A stretch of DNA of 64,000 bases. Origin: a virus. The stretch is taken from positions 25,530 through 89,529 of the IMG/VR virus record IMGVR_UViG_3300036770_003326, one strand, 5' to 3'. The stretch's first letter is position 1. Each line of letters begins with the position of its first letter. The translations under genes and the position numbers were made by a program. The notes under the pieces were generated by a model that had not been told where the DNA came from, did not search any database, and saw only the letters and a program-made list of their open reading frames with translations. Below are positions 48,504-61,800 of the stretch, piece after piece.

Positions 48504-51500
48504 TTACTCGTTATAATTTTCTGAAAAATCGTAATTTATTTCACTTGCAGTCTTTTTTTCAGATTCACTTCCATAACCTCCTAAAATATTACTAGGCAAT
48601 AACCAATCAAAAATCCACCTAGTTGCTGTCAAAGATTCTTTTTCAGGATCTTCAGGCTTCATAGTTTCGTAGTAAGTAGAATTTACTGTAGTTTTTACGT
48701 ATTGATTTTTTAGTTCTGGATAACGAAGCTCATAAATATTTTTAAATCCTGGTATTTTTCTCATTCTCCATCTTTGAGCATGAGTATATCCTTCATACAT
48801 ACCTGATTCATATACATCACCATTAAATATTTCCTTTATATCAGTAAGTTCTTGTAAAAATCTAGCACCTACTACAGGCTCTTTAATCATTTGAATTAAT
48901 TCTGCTGGGCTAAATCCTGCTCCTTGTTCTAATAATAAACGATTTAATTGATATGCAGTATATTGTGTTGTAAAATCATCATCGTCATCATCGTCTGCTC
49001 TAATATTTGCAAGAGCTGCTAGAATAGCTATAATATTTAAATACACTAAATCTAATGCTGTACGTAATACACCTTTTTGCTGTACAGGATCTAAAGAGTT
49101 ATATACTGCTAACGCAGAACGAGTATATTCTTTGCCTCTTAATTGCAAAAATACTTTAGATAAATAATCTGCAGTAGCATTAAAGTTACCCCACTCTTCT
49201 TCTTCTGTTACATAATTAACTCCTCTTTTTTTCAGCCTTGTGTCTACTAGATTTAAAAACCATCCACGGTGAATTAATAGAAAATCTCCCATCCAACTTC
49301 TAGATAATTTACCTTTATCTGTAGGTGCCATAGTACCATCAACATAATGAGTAACATAATCTATTTTATGTTTAGCGGCTGCTAGAACTCCAGGAGTCAC
49401 ATCTTTACTAAATTCTGGTTTTATTTTTAAATTTCCGTCTACAACTTCATGGGCGTTATATAAACTTTTTTCTCTCAAACTTTCCCATTTTTCTTGCATA
49501 GCTTTTTTATGGGCTTTATTATTTTGAGTATTATTTTCTTTGGCAGTTTTTTCTAAAAATTTAGATTTAGTAAGGAACTGGCCGTTATAAAATCTAATAT
49601 TATCTAGTACTGCTAAAGTAATTCTGCCTTTTAATGCAAAATCTGCTTGAGTATATCCTGTATACCATATATCAGAACTTGTTAAAGATCTTGTAGCTCT
49701 ATCACCAGTAGTTTGAAAAAGTATTTTTTGTAAATCAATAATGCCATTTTCTTGCATTATTAAATGCATCTTATTAGTTTTTTTGGCTTTACCTGCTTGT
49801 CCTAAAATCTCTCCCATATTTTTCATAAACTCAATACGGGACCAATTTTTACTTTCAGTAGTAGTATATTGGCCTAAAGTATCTTCTATAATACTATCAC
49901 CTGAACCTTTTAAATATCCTGATACAATAGTAGCATAGTTACCCGCTAAGTTTAGCTTTCTTACTGCTCCTGCAAGATTTCTAGATATTTTATCAAAAGA
50001 AAGTTCTTTGCCTTGCATTTTCTCAGGTAAAATAGCTCCTAAAAACTGTCCCATAAGACTATCTTTATTTCCTATAGTTACTCCAAGAGATGATTTTCTT
50101 TCTATATTATATACATAAGAATCCACTAAAGTTTCTAATGCTTGATATTCATTAGATTCTAGTCTTGATTTTCTTTTTTTACTGTCTAAATATTCTCCTG
50201 CAGCTAAAGTTCTTTGAATATTTCCTAACGGGCCCGCTATCTTATTCATTTCTTTAAAATTATCTGCCATTTCCGCAAAAATTGTAAAGGTTTTAGCTAC
50301 ATCTAAAGAAATTTGAGACATGTCTGTAGCAGTTTTTGTAAAATAAATAGGTACCATTTTATTATTCAAACTACTTACTTCTCCATATTCTGTATCATCT
50401 GGATCAAGAAATAACATATCGTGACCGACATCAGATACTCTACCAAAAAAACTTTTATCTCTATTTACTAGTTTTTCTATGTTGTTTTTTCTGATGTTTG
50501 GTAAAGAATAAATTAATCTTTCTGTTCGATATTGTACAGGAAGTTTATTAACTGCTTCTTTTTTAGTCTCTACTAGTTTATTATAATACTGAGCAAATGT
50601 AGGATTGCTCATAAGTTTTTCAAACTGTGGGTTTATATATTTATCTGCAGGAACAGAAATAGTATTACCGTCTTCATCAGTAGTTTGTTTAGTATTCTCT
50701 GCTCTAAATTTTTTCCAAGCATTATAGTAAACCTTTCTATCTTCTTCGTTTAATAATTCTACGCTTATTAGCGCATAACTTTCATATCCTAAATCTTTTG
50801 CCATTTGAGCTTTAGCAGCTTCCATAGCTTGGTAGTATTTATAATAATTATGCTTGCGAATTAAAAATCCAGTATTATTATTTTTATCATCTTTCTCAAA
50901 TAAATCATCTATTTTATGGTTAGATTTTAAAAATATTTCTTGAGAAGTTAAAATATTATTAGCTGTTTGAACAGAGAATTTTAATACTTTATCTTTGGCA
51001 TCTACTATTATTTTATGTGCAGCTTTTAATAATTTAGAACTAGCGTTTTTATAGTTACCTACCCAAAGCCTCCAACCACTTGTAACATCTTCTTGAATAG
51101 ATTCAAATTCTTTTTCAGCATTAAAATCAGGATCTATAACTTCACCATATTCGTTTCTATTAGTATCTTCTAAAAATTTAATTCCTATTACTTTACTAAT
51201 GGCATTATTAATTGCACGAGCTTCGCTAAGTAAACTTAGACTAGAATTTATTATTTCATAGTATTCTTTTTTATTTTCTGTTTCTAGTCCAGAAATTAGA
51301 ATATCTTCTTTAAACTTAGCAAATAAATCTTCGTACATTTTTACGAAGTCATTAATCATATTAGCATTATGAGCATCGTAGTTTTTATCTTTTTGTACTT
51401 TATTTAAATACTTAATAATACTTTCTATTTCTCCATTTGCTAGATTAGTAAAAGAAGCTATGCCTAGATCAAATTGGCCATTTTTTACCGTGTTTCTAAT

Positions 51501-52802
51501 TTTATTTAAATCTGTTCTAAGTCTAGTAATATCTGATTGAGATTTAGCAGAACGTTTAAATATTTCTATTCTATCTTCTAAAGTTTTAATAGCATTTTCT
51601 AAAAATTTTGCTTTTTGTTTCTCACTTTCAGGGACTGCTCTTGTTTCTTCATCATGCTCATCTATTTGCATCATGATGGCATTTTTATCTAATGCTTCAT
51701 AAGGAGTAGTATTCATTACTCCTAATGTTTCTTCATTTAAAATACTATTAGCTAATGGAATAATAGTTTTTTCTAGATCTATTCTTGCCGCACTATTTTT
51801 TCTAAAGTTACTAGCTACCCAATTAAAAAACTTAGCTCCTAAATCATATAGTTGGGTCCAAATATTTTTACCGTCTCTATTTTTTTGAGAGTTTTTAAAC
51901 TGCGTTACTATTTCCATAGCAAGCATTTTTGCTAATGCTTCTTTTCTAAAATCTATTTCTTCGTCGTAAATATCTTTATACTCTTGCTTTACTTTAGCAT
52001 AAATGTCAGTAGTAGCTATGTTCTGTAAGGCTCTTGCTACAGAAGGATCTGACTCTAGCATTTCGATAGCAAAGTGAGAAACTTCTTCTGCTAATGTATC
52101 TATACGGGCTCCATCTGCAATAGCAATTAAATTTTTTGCAAAGTCAGCAATACCTAAAGCACTTTCATCATAACGATCTGGAAATTTTTCCATTACAGTT
52201 TTTAGAGCTTGTACAGATATTCCATGTTTTCTTGCCCAAGACATTAATTTTTTATCTAACTCTTCTACTCTTGACTCTAATGTTTGTGGATTTTTTTGTC
52301 GAAACATTCCTCCTGCATAAGGAGAATAATAATTGTCTAATGTTACAGGAGCATTTTTATATCCTGCTACATAATAATTTCCAGTATTATTACTTTTACG
52401 TAATTCCCAAGTAGCGTCTCCAATTTCATCAGAAAGTTTTCGCAATTCTTTATTTATATTAGATATGTCTTCAGCAGAAAGATTCTTACCTGCTACTTTT
52501 TTAAAGAAAATATCTCTAGCTTTTTGTTGGTATAATTTAGCTTGTTCTCTTTGATAAAAAATAGTGCTAGTAGCTTGCTCTTTTTTTATTTCTACTTCAT
52601 TCCAAGTATTACCGTATTCATCTTTTAAAGTTGCATTGATGGTACCTGGAGCAATATTTAATTGTTCTAGAGTAGGAAAATCAGTGGTATTGTTTTCTTC
52701 CATCCATACAGACATTTTTGCTTTTAAAATAGCAGGTTTTAAATCTGATTGTTGTAATAGATTTAAGTATTCAGGATGGTTAATATTTATACAATAAGAC
52801 AT
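48504..52802 (-). CDS. Giant crAss-type virion protein, 1432 aa
   Basis: Starts at ATG 52802 (MSYCININHPEYLNLL); the frame runs seven codons farther upstream, but that would overlap the next gene's stop. Mainly helical and charged, with long coiled-coil segments (about 390-560). Near residue 238 the phrase AEEVSHFAIEML resembles a zincin helix whose first His is Glu. Near the C-terminus a hydrophobic helix (VYLNIIAILAALANI) is followed by a run of seven Asp. In crAss-like phages a giant protein next to the RNA polymerase is packaged with it in the capsid; that role is inferred. Confidence 0.72.
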   Translation of the reverse strand: MSYCININHPEYLNLLQQSDLKPAILKAKMSVWMEENNTTDFPTLEQLNIAPGTINATLKDEYGNTWNEVEIKKEQATSTIFYQREQAKLYQQKARDIFFKKVAGKNLSAEDISNINKELRKLSDEIGDATWELRKSNNTGNYYVAGYKNAPVTLDNYYSPYAGGMFRQKNPQTLESRVEELDKKLMSWARKHGISVQALKTVMEKFPDRYDESALGIADFAKNLIAIADGARIDTLAEEVSHFAIEMLESDPSVARALQNIATTDIYAKVKQEYKDIYDEEIDFRKEALAKMLAMEIVTQFKNSQKNRDGKNIWTQLYDLGAKFFNWVASNFRKNSAARIDLEKTIIPLANSILNEETLGVMNTTPYEALDKNAIMMQIDEHDEETRAVPESEKQKAKFLENAIKTLEDRIEIFKRSAKSQSDITRLRTDLNKIRNTVKNGQFDLGIASFTNLANGEIESIIKYLNKVQKDKNYDAHNANMINDFVKMYEDLFAKFKEDILISGLETENKKEYYEIINSSLSLLSEARAINNAISKVIGIKFLEDTNRNEYGEVIDPDFNAEKEFESIQEDVTSGWRLWVGNYKNASSKLLKAAHKIIVDAKDKVLKFSVQTANNILTSQEIFLKSNHKIDDLFEKDDKNNNTGFLIRKHNYYKYYQAMEAAKAQMAKDLGYESYALISVELLNEEDRKVYYNAWKKFRAENTKQTTDEDGNTISVPADKYINPQFEKLMSNPTFAQYYNKLVETKKEAVNKLPVQYRTERLIYSLPNIRKNNIEKLVNRDKSFFGRVSDVGHDMLFLDPDDTEYGEVSSLNNKMVPIYFTKTATDMSQISLDVAKTFTIFAEMADNFKEMNKIAGPLGNIQRTLAAGEYLDSKKRKSRLESNEYQALETLVDSYVYNIERKSSLGVTIGNKDSLMGQFLGAILPEKMQGKELSFDKISRNLAGAVRKLNLAGNYATIVSGYLKGSGDSIIEDTLGQYTTTESKNWSRIEFMKNMGEILGQAGKAKKTNKMHLIMQENGIIDLQKILFQTTGDRATRSLTSSDIWYTGYTQADFALKGRITLAVLDNIRFYNGQFLTKSKFLEKTAKENNTQNNKAHKKAMQEKWESLREKSLYNAHEVVDGNLKIKPEFSKDVTPGVLAAAKHKIDYVTHYVDGTMAPTDKGKLSRSWMGDFLLIHRGWFLNLVDTRLKKRGVNYVTEEEEWGNFNATADYLSKVFLQLRGKEYTRSALAVYNSLDPVQQKGVLRTALDLVYLNIIAILAALANIRADDDDDDDFTTQYTAYQLNRLLLEQGAGFSPAELIQMIKEPVVGARFLQELTDIKEIFNGDVYESGMYEGYTHAQRWRMRKIPGFKNIYELRYPELKNQYVKTTVNSTYYETMKPEDPEKESLTATRWIFDWLLPSNILGGYGSESEKKTASEINYDFSENYNE

Positions 52803-52813
52803 AATTATAAACT

Positions 52814-55800
52814 TTAATAACAATTTTTAGCTTGCCAAATAGCAGCTTTTTGTTCTTTCTCTGATAAAGATAAAAATTCTTCTTGAGAAAGTAATCCTAA
52901 TTCTATAGCACCTTCTTTATTAATTTTCATAAGGTCATTCATAGCTTTTCTATAATCTTCCCAATTATTTGTAGCACTACCTTGTTGTTGAGATGTAGTA
53001 GGTTGAATAGATAAATAAGCATCATTAAGAGCTTCAATAAACCAATTCTGGCCACCAGTTTCCCAAACTGTATTTGCTTTAGTAGGTTGGTGAGTAGAAG
53101 CTAGTATCCAAGCAGAACCTCCTTGTTTAGTTATTTCTGAAACTAATCCAGGATGCTGTTGTAGTTTAGCTGTTATCAAATCTACCATTAGTTTATAGTT
53201 TTTGCTATTTTCTTTAGTAGGTTTTGTTTGAGATTCAGATTTATCTTTTAATGATTGGTAAGCTGATTCAACATCTTTATAAGTTTTACCATTAAATTCT
53301 ATAGGATAAGATTGAGTAAGATTATCCTTAGATTTAGCTAACTCTGTTGGGTTAGTAAGTGCTGCTGCTAAACCTTTAGCATTAGAACTTATTTCTATTC
53401 CTCTTAGTGCAGCAGCTCCAGACATTAAATCAGCAAGATTTTGACTAGGCATTTCATTAGGATCTAGTATAACTCCAAATGGATTTTCTTTTTCTGTTTT
53501 AATAGACTCAACATTTTTTGTTATTTCTTCTATATCTACAGGTAAGCTAGGCATTCCTGAAAGTCCTAGAATATCTCCTTTATCAGTTTTTGGATCATTT
53601 GGATCTTTTTTAACAGGAGCTACAGTAGTAGGCATAAATTCCATAGCGCCTTCTATAGCCATTAAGTCCATTAAATCAGGTGCAGATTCTATTAGAGCAT
53701 TTTCTACTGCTAACATTTGGTCTCCTAATTTTTTAGGGGCTCCTTTTACAGCATCATTATAATCAAAGGCTATGTCAATAACAACTGGTTTAATTATATC
53801 ATTATAATAATCATATTCTAAAATAAAATTAGTGTATCCAGAAGTATTTACAGGTTGATAAACTACTACATCAGGAGCAGAAAAAGTTCCATATTCTAAA
53901 GGATTTTGGAATCTTCTTTCTACATATTTATATAGTTTAACTTCTCCTTTTTTGTTTGTTTCTTTTATATAAGGAACTGGTGGATTATTTTCACCAAATG
54001 GAAAATACTCTTTGTTAGAGTTAATCAACATTACTATAGCACCTTTAGAAGTTTTTACACTACCTTTTTCTCTAGCTAATTTTACAATAGCAGTTTCTCT
54101 ATCTTCATCAGTAAGTAATTCTTTTTCTTGATTCTTATCTAAATACTTACCTATTTCAATAGTAGGTACAAAAGTCTCTCTACCTGCATTATTTTTAATA
54201 AATTGATCAATAAACCTATTTGTTATTATTCCTTCGTCAGCTATTAATTTTTCATTAGGTACATTAGATTTTTTAGGCGCAATTGTATTACTATCTAAGA
54301 AAGATCTTAAAAATCTATTAAAAGTTGTTCCTTCTTTAGATAAAATATTATTTTCTCTTTGAAATTTATCAGTCCAAAATTCTAACGGAATTAATTTAGC
54401 AAATGAATAAGGACTAAATCCAAAACCTTGAGCAAAATAAGTATATTTTATTAAATCTAATCCTAGAGTTTTTACATCTGGATCAGAGTCTTTAATCATT
54501 CTTTCCCACAAGTATTTAATAGCTTCGATCTCTGCAGGAGTTTTACCTGTATTATAAAATTCTATGCGCTTTAATTTAAAAGTATTGTCAGCTTCTTTTA
54601 TATATAACTGATCCACAAAATCTCTTAATGGACTATCAGCAGGTAAACTTTTCTTAAATGCTTGTAGTCTTTCAGGAACTTTTTGTAAAATATCTTTAGC
54701 TTGAGAATAATTAAAAAATGGAAACGCACTAGCTATAAAATCTAAAAATTGAGTGTCTACCATCTTAGCCTCTTTTTCTGTTAAGCCAGATTTAAGTTTG
54801 TTGTTTCCTATAATTCTTTTAATATTTCCTAAAACACTATAAATTAGTTTTTTATTACTTTCATTATATACTCCGATAGACGGAAATATTTGATTCATAA
54901 TATTTATAGGCTTAATAATACCATATAAATTACTAGCAGGATTCATTAATTGATTGCTTTTTGTTTCAAGCATTTCATCTAATCCTTCTATTAAATTATC
55001 TCCACTACTAATTTTATCATAAATAGCCTGTTGTTTCTGTATAAGTACAAAGTTTGCTGAAGAATTTATTCCTAGTCCTGTTACATCTATTTTAGATGCC
55101 ATAATTCCTTCATTAAGTTCTAGAGCTATTTTATTAATAGCATCAAAAGCATTTAACATTTGTAGCTGAAACTCATAATATTCTTTAGTATTTTGTGGAG
55201 TAATATTTTTTTCTAAGTCTTCTAGATTTAAAGTACTATCCCATGCAGTTTTTAATTCCCCTCCATATCTTTTTTTAGCAGCAGTTGTCCATCTTTTTCT
55301 GATCTCTGCCATCATATTTTTTTCTGACATTGACCCTTTATTTATATAGTACAATTTGGTCAATGCTATTATAGAAGGTTGGTTTATAAATGCAAATACT
55401 GTGTCTTCATCTATTCCCAAACGTTCTAGTAATGCAATAGTATTAGCAGTATAAGTGTTCATGTTTAAGAAAGATGCAATAGGATCCTTTGCGTTATCTA
55501 CAACAGCTGCTAAATCTGTTGCTAAAATTCTAGAAATCCTTTTGCCATCTACATAAGCATTGTTAAGTGCTTGGTAGTTTTTATTATTAACTTTTAAAGG
55601 ATTTTTCAATCTTAAATTAGTATATTGAGCCTTAGCATGATGCACATTATGATTAGCAAAAATACCAATAAGCTTTTTACCCATCATATTACGATTAAAT
55701 AATTCTAATTGAGTACTTGGGTAATTAAAATCTAAGTCTTGAGTAACATCTAATTTTTCTGCAGCTTGTCTTAAAGCATCTCCTTTTAATCTAGCCTCTT

Positions 55801-58800
55801 CTATTTTTCCTGCTTTTAATAACCTAATTTTTGCTGCTCTATCTTTTAAGCTTTCAAAATTACCAGGGTTTAAAATAGCTGTTGCAGTATTTTTATTTGA
55901 TAGAATACTTTGAATAATATCTATTTTTAAATTATCTCTAGATTTTTTAGTGCTGTATTCAGTAGCATTAAATTCTTTACTTTCTAAAATATCTGCTATT
56001 AATTCTAAATTTGGTTTAGATAGTTTAAGAATATTTCCTTTAGTTAAATCAAAAGAAGCAACTTCTTCATTAAAATATTCATAAAGATCATCTATTATTT
56101 CTTGTTGCTGTTGGTATAAATAATTATCAGCTAAATCAGTTTTAAGTTTTTTAATTTCATCTCTAACTTCTTTAGCTTTAGAAATGTCTTGTTTGATTCC
56201 TTCTATTTCTTTACTAGTTTTTTCATTATTTATTTGAGCTTCAGTTGCTTGTCTTCTGCTGTCAAGAATTTTTTCTATAGTTTTTTTGTCTTTTACATAT
56301 AATTCTAAAAATCTTTTTAAGTCTTTAAAACTAGAGTAAATATTTTCTGCATAAGATAAAGCTTCTTCTCTATTACTAGGTTTTTTAACGTATTCAATTA
56401 CTTTAGGAATTCCCTTAGAGTTTACATAAAACTCCCTAGCCATAAAATATAATTTGTCAATGTCAAAGTCAAGTCCTGCAATAGTAGTAATCTCTCTAGG
56501 CAAAATTACTGTACCTCCCATAGATGGAGGAGTAAACCCTACTATTTCTATATTAAACATAGAGTATTTATCTTCTGTAGGAATTCTATAGCCTATTATT
56601 CTTAAAAGATCTGGAGCTTTTTCCTTAATAAATTCTATATCTACTTTACCATCTGGGGTTAGAGGAAAATATTTTTTAGAACTATGAGGCAATAAAGCTT
56701 GATAAGTAACAGTTCCTGTAACAGGGTCTACTATTGTTTTTAGTTTATTACTAACTCCAAATGAAGTAGTGTTAATTAAGTTACCTCCTTTAATCTTTTG
56801 TTTAGTAATTCTATTTCTAAATATAGAATTCATTAAAGATTCTACTGTATATAATAACATAGGGTGATACAAAGGCATTTTTGTTTCATATCCTATTTGT
56901 TCACCATTTGCTAGTACAGGAATTGCCTGTATAGCATCTAAATAATCTTGTCCTAATTCTCTTGCAATTACTTCTCTGCGGAGTTCTGCTGTAATTTTTG
57001 GCCAGTTTAATTTATTGTCACTATCTAGAAATATTTTTTCTACTTCTTTATAACTTTCTTTTAAGTCTTGTACTATAGTATTTTGATATATTCTAGCAAT
57101 ATCTCTTCCTTTATAAGTTTTTCCTAAAAGATTATAATCACCATCTAGATTTAAATCTCCTAAAATTAATTGTTTAATTTGAGTACCAAATCCAGCACGC
57201 TCATCTATATAGTGAGAAGGAGTCTCTTGTTGTAATCTCCAATCTTCTGTAGGTAATTCGTGAATATAAGTATTGTCTGATAAAACATATTTATCATCTT
57301 TTAAATTATATTCTCCAAATCTTACTTTGCCTTTAGCGTTTACAGAGTTACCTACTCCACCTACTTTTACTGCAGACTCAAACATTGCTACAGTAAACTT
57401 ACCTGCTTCCATGTCGTTATATAAAGCCATTAATTCAGGGGAAGTTTCTGCAAATGATCTTGTTAATACAGTCTCTGCGTTTTTAATTTGGATAGGTATT
57501 TGTTTTCCTGCTACAGTAATTTGAGTATATATAAAAGGTTTTTCTGGCTTAAATGGAGGATTAATTAGCATTAAATCTTCTATAGTTTCTTTTCCTGCTA
57601 AAATTCTTTGATGAGCAAGCTCATGTTCAGGTGTCCATCTATTTAACGATTCTAGCTGTTCTTTTCTCCTATTTGGGTGAATATAAGTAGCACCGTCTGT
57701 TTCGTTGTTACCGTCGCTTTTTTCAGTCTTAGCTGTCCAAAATACAGACAACTCTTTCTTTTCCTGCGGAGTTAAATTAGTACTAGAATTTATAATACTC
57801 AAAATATGATCTGCAGTTTGTTTTTCTGTAGGCTGAATACTATCGTTTAGTATTATTGCTTTATAATAAGTAGGCAAATTACTAGTATCTCCGTAGGTTC
57901 CTGGTGAAACTACTTGAGCAAAACGTTTTTGAATATCTCCTAAATTTTTATAGAAACTAGGATCACCAGCAAGTAAAGTACTTAGCTGAGTGTTCATATA
58001 ATAAGTGTTTACTAGATAGTCTTTAAAGAAAGTAGTCCTGTCATCTTTTTTAATATTAGTATCTATAAATCTTTCTACAAAACTAAACTCACCAGTTGCC
58101 TCGTTTATTCCAGTTATTATACCTGCATCTTTATATTTTTCAATTTGTTTAGCAAGGAAGCCATTTGTATTTACATCATAAGATAAAAACTCATCTATGA
58201 TAGCCCTTACTTCATTACGATTAAAAGCAGCAGTTGTGCTTACTTTGCCATTTAAAAATCCTAATATCTTAAATTCAGTACTGTTTTTAAAATAATTTGG
58301 AATTAATCTTAATAAAGAAGACTTGTTTAGTTTTTTATTAGTAATTATTCTGTTAAATTCTAATGCTGCAACATCAGTAAGTTTATCTACTACTTCTTCT
58401 CTTGTATATTTTTTGGCTTTAACATATGGCAAAGTAGATTTATCTGCAGGTATAGGAAGTTTATAGTAAGCAGATTCTCTAGCATTACTATTTGAGTACA
58501 TTGCTAAATTACATGTTTCTAATTCAATGTCACTCATATCTGTATACCCTGCAGATTTTCTTTTTCCTTTTCTAGTAAACCCATCTAAAATAACTACATC
58601 TAAATCTTTTTGTAAATTATTAGTAGTATCTTGAAGATCTTTTATAAATGGCATTTCTGACATTAATTGGTCAGCTCCTATTTTTTCTAAGTAAGCATTT
58701 AATTTATCAGAATCTTTATAAGTTTCAAAGTGTTTATTAATAAAACCAGAAGCAATTAAGTTATGTACAGTCTCGTTATCAATATTTCTAAAACTAGAAA

Positions 58801-61800
58801 CTACTTCTTTTTCTGCTGCAGGTTGTAGAATATTAGCTAATTTTTCTACTAAAGATTTTGCATTTTCTTTATCTCTTAAATTAGTTCCAATTACTTCATC
58901 ACTGCTAGGTTTTAAGAAAGTAAATGGATTAGAATTTTGTGTAAGTGCAATTGCTATATTTTCTACAGCTGTTAAAAATTGACCTATGTTTCTCCAATTT
59001 CCAGTTTCTCCTCTTGGTATCCAAATATTATGTAACTGATCTTCTGTAATAGAAATATTGTAATCACTTAAAACTTTTTCTATGTCTTTAAATAACTCCT
59101 CTTTCTTACCTGGAGTTTGCCATAAACCTGAATTTTGAGAAGCCGTTCTCATTGCTGCGACATCTTGATAAAATTTATTAGCCTCTTCTAAATTTATTAT
59201 TTCAGGATTGTATTTACCATCAGTTACAAATATTTTATTACTTGGATCCAAAAATTCACTAATTAAAACGTCACGAATCATACTATCAAGAGTACGTCTG
59301 TTGGATCTAAATACTTTCATAACTCCATTATCTTCTTGGATAGTCATAAAAGTTGCGTAATTTTTCTGCCCCATTGCTACCCAAAAGTCAGTAGCTAATT
59401 TTGGATTTTGATCTATTGCTGCTAAAATATCTTTTATGTAAGGACGGTTAAGTTCTTTTAACTTATCCATCATATCTTTCATAGTATAGCTATTAGAAAG
59501 CTTAGAGATCAAATAACTATATACTACATTAGCTTTTTCGTATTCTTCTACTCCTAAGCTGTTAATAACCTTACTTGCATTTTTTCTATTAGACTTATAT
59601 TTAGGCAATCTAGAAAGCAAGTTTTTTAATTGATGGCTAAGACTTTCTCTTGCATTTACTGTTATATAAGATTTATCATAAGATTGTTCTTCAGTAGTAG
59701 TACCTTCATTTAAGTCATCAAAAATGGTAGTATTTTCTTCTTCTCTTGTTTTAGAAATGCCATTATAATTTTTGGCTTCATTGTCAAGAGTAATGTAAAT
59801 ATTTCTTTCTCTTAAAGTATTATTAAATAATTCTAACAGTATAGTATTTCCTGTAAAAGCATAAAAAGTAGTGTCCCCTTCTTTGATCTTAGTGCTTTTG
59901 CTACCACCCTCTGTTAATATTTGATATAGTTTATATAATCTTTTTGCTATATCAGGTTTAGTACTTTGTGTTTTAGCAATTGTACCAGCAAGTCTTGTTA
60001 ATAATAAACTATAAAATTTATCTACACCAATTTTATTAATAATTTCTGCTTCACTCATTATGCTATCTGGATCTATTTTAGATCTTTCATTATCTAAAAT
60101 TTTTTCCATTGAACGTTTTAAATAAGTAAATGCATGTTCTCTTTCTATAGGATTTTCATATCTATAAATATTTTCTGCATCTTTTAAAGATGTTCTTGCT
60201 TTAAAACTAGTATTTTTAAATTTAATCTTATTGGCATAAGTACCTAGATTTATATTCTCAAATAAATCATCTATGTTAGGACTGTTTTTAGTATAAAAGC
60301 CTTTTAACATTTTATACATACCAACAAATTGTTTAGCTATTGCATCTTTAGATTTTACAGTGCCTTTAGTTATTCCTACTAAAATATCTAGAGGAGTTAC
60401 CATACTTTTTTGTACTTCACTTCTAAAATCTAAATACCCATAACTTTTTTGTTTTCCTTCTAATTCTTTAGCAGCTATAGTAAAGTCTACAAATTTATCT
60501 GCGAGTAATTCTTCTACAACTTTATAATTAGCTAATTGTTTATACTCTTTGCCATTTTTAACTATTGTTTCTAATGGCAATTCATCTTTATATTTTTCGT
60601 ATGCCTCATTAATTAATTGCATACGAGTTTTTAAAGGCAATGCTAAATTAAACACAACGTGAAAAGCTTCGTGGTAAGTAGTGCCTTCTTCAGTATTTTC
60701 CCATAAATACATTGCTGCTTCAGTAAATAGTCCATGAAGAACTTTACCCTGGCGCCTAGCTTCTACAAGCATTTCCCAAGTTTCTTTAGGTAAATAGTTT
60801 TTAAGATTTTCAAAATCTCTAAACATTCTTACATTTCCTTTTACTCTATCTGTCTTTTCAGTTTTATTTTTTCTTCGAGTATAGTTTTCTCCAAATACTT
60901 TTTTCAAGTATTCTACAGCTTTTTCTTTATCTAATTTTATTTCTTCTGGAGTATCTCTAGGCTCTGCTAGTTTTGTTCTTATATTGTCATCTTGAAATGA
61001 ATCAGCATCATCTCCAAACTCATCTACATCATCAAATAAACCTGTAGGTACATCTTCTTCATTAGCAATAATGTCTCCAGAAACTGCCATTAAATCTTCT
61101 AAAGTTTGACCACTTGGTATTCCTAAAATATTGTCTACAGTTTCTTCTACTTCTGATTCTGCAGTTTGAGTTAAATATTCTTCTGCAGCTGCTGTAATAA
61201 TACTAGTTTTAGGTTTAGCTGATGATATTTCAAAAGTATTTTTAATATCTTCTAATTGAGATTCTATATCTGCTCTTAGTTCTTCTGTTAAATCTGCTGA
61301 TAAATCAAATTCATAATTACCTACTACTGAATTATATTCTTCTATAGTAGGATTAGGATTATTTAAAAGAGCTTGCGCATCTTTAGAAAAATCTGTAATA
61401 GGATTTTTTAATTTAATTCTTTTTTTAGTAATAGTTTTATTTATAGTAGAACTAGTAGTTGGAGTACCTTCTAAAGCAGCTAGTTCTGCATTAACATTCT
61501 TTATTTTGTTATCAAAGAATGATGTATCATTACTAGTAAAAGTACCTGTAGATGGGTCAAATTTTCCTTTAAACTTATCATACAAGTCAAGCTGTTGTTG
61601 CTTCTTCGTCTGATAAGATTTTTTTAGATTCTCTAAATCCTCTTTGGTTACATTACTCCAAAACTTATCAAAATCAACATTTTCTATTGTATCTCTTGTC
61701 CCAACTATAGAGTCTGCATTTGTTATTCCTTGTTTAGCTAATCTATCCCAAACAATGTCAATAACCTCTTGACCTAGAGCTATCTTAGCTTCTACATCAG

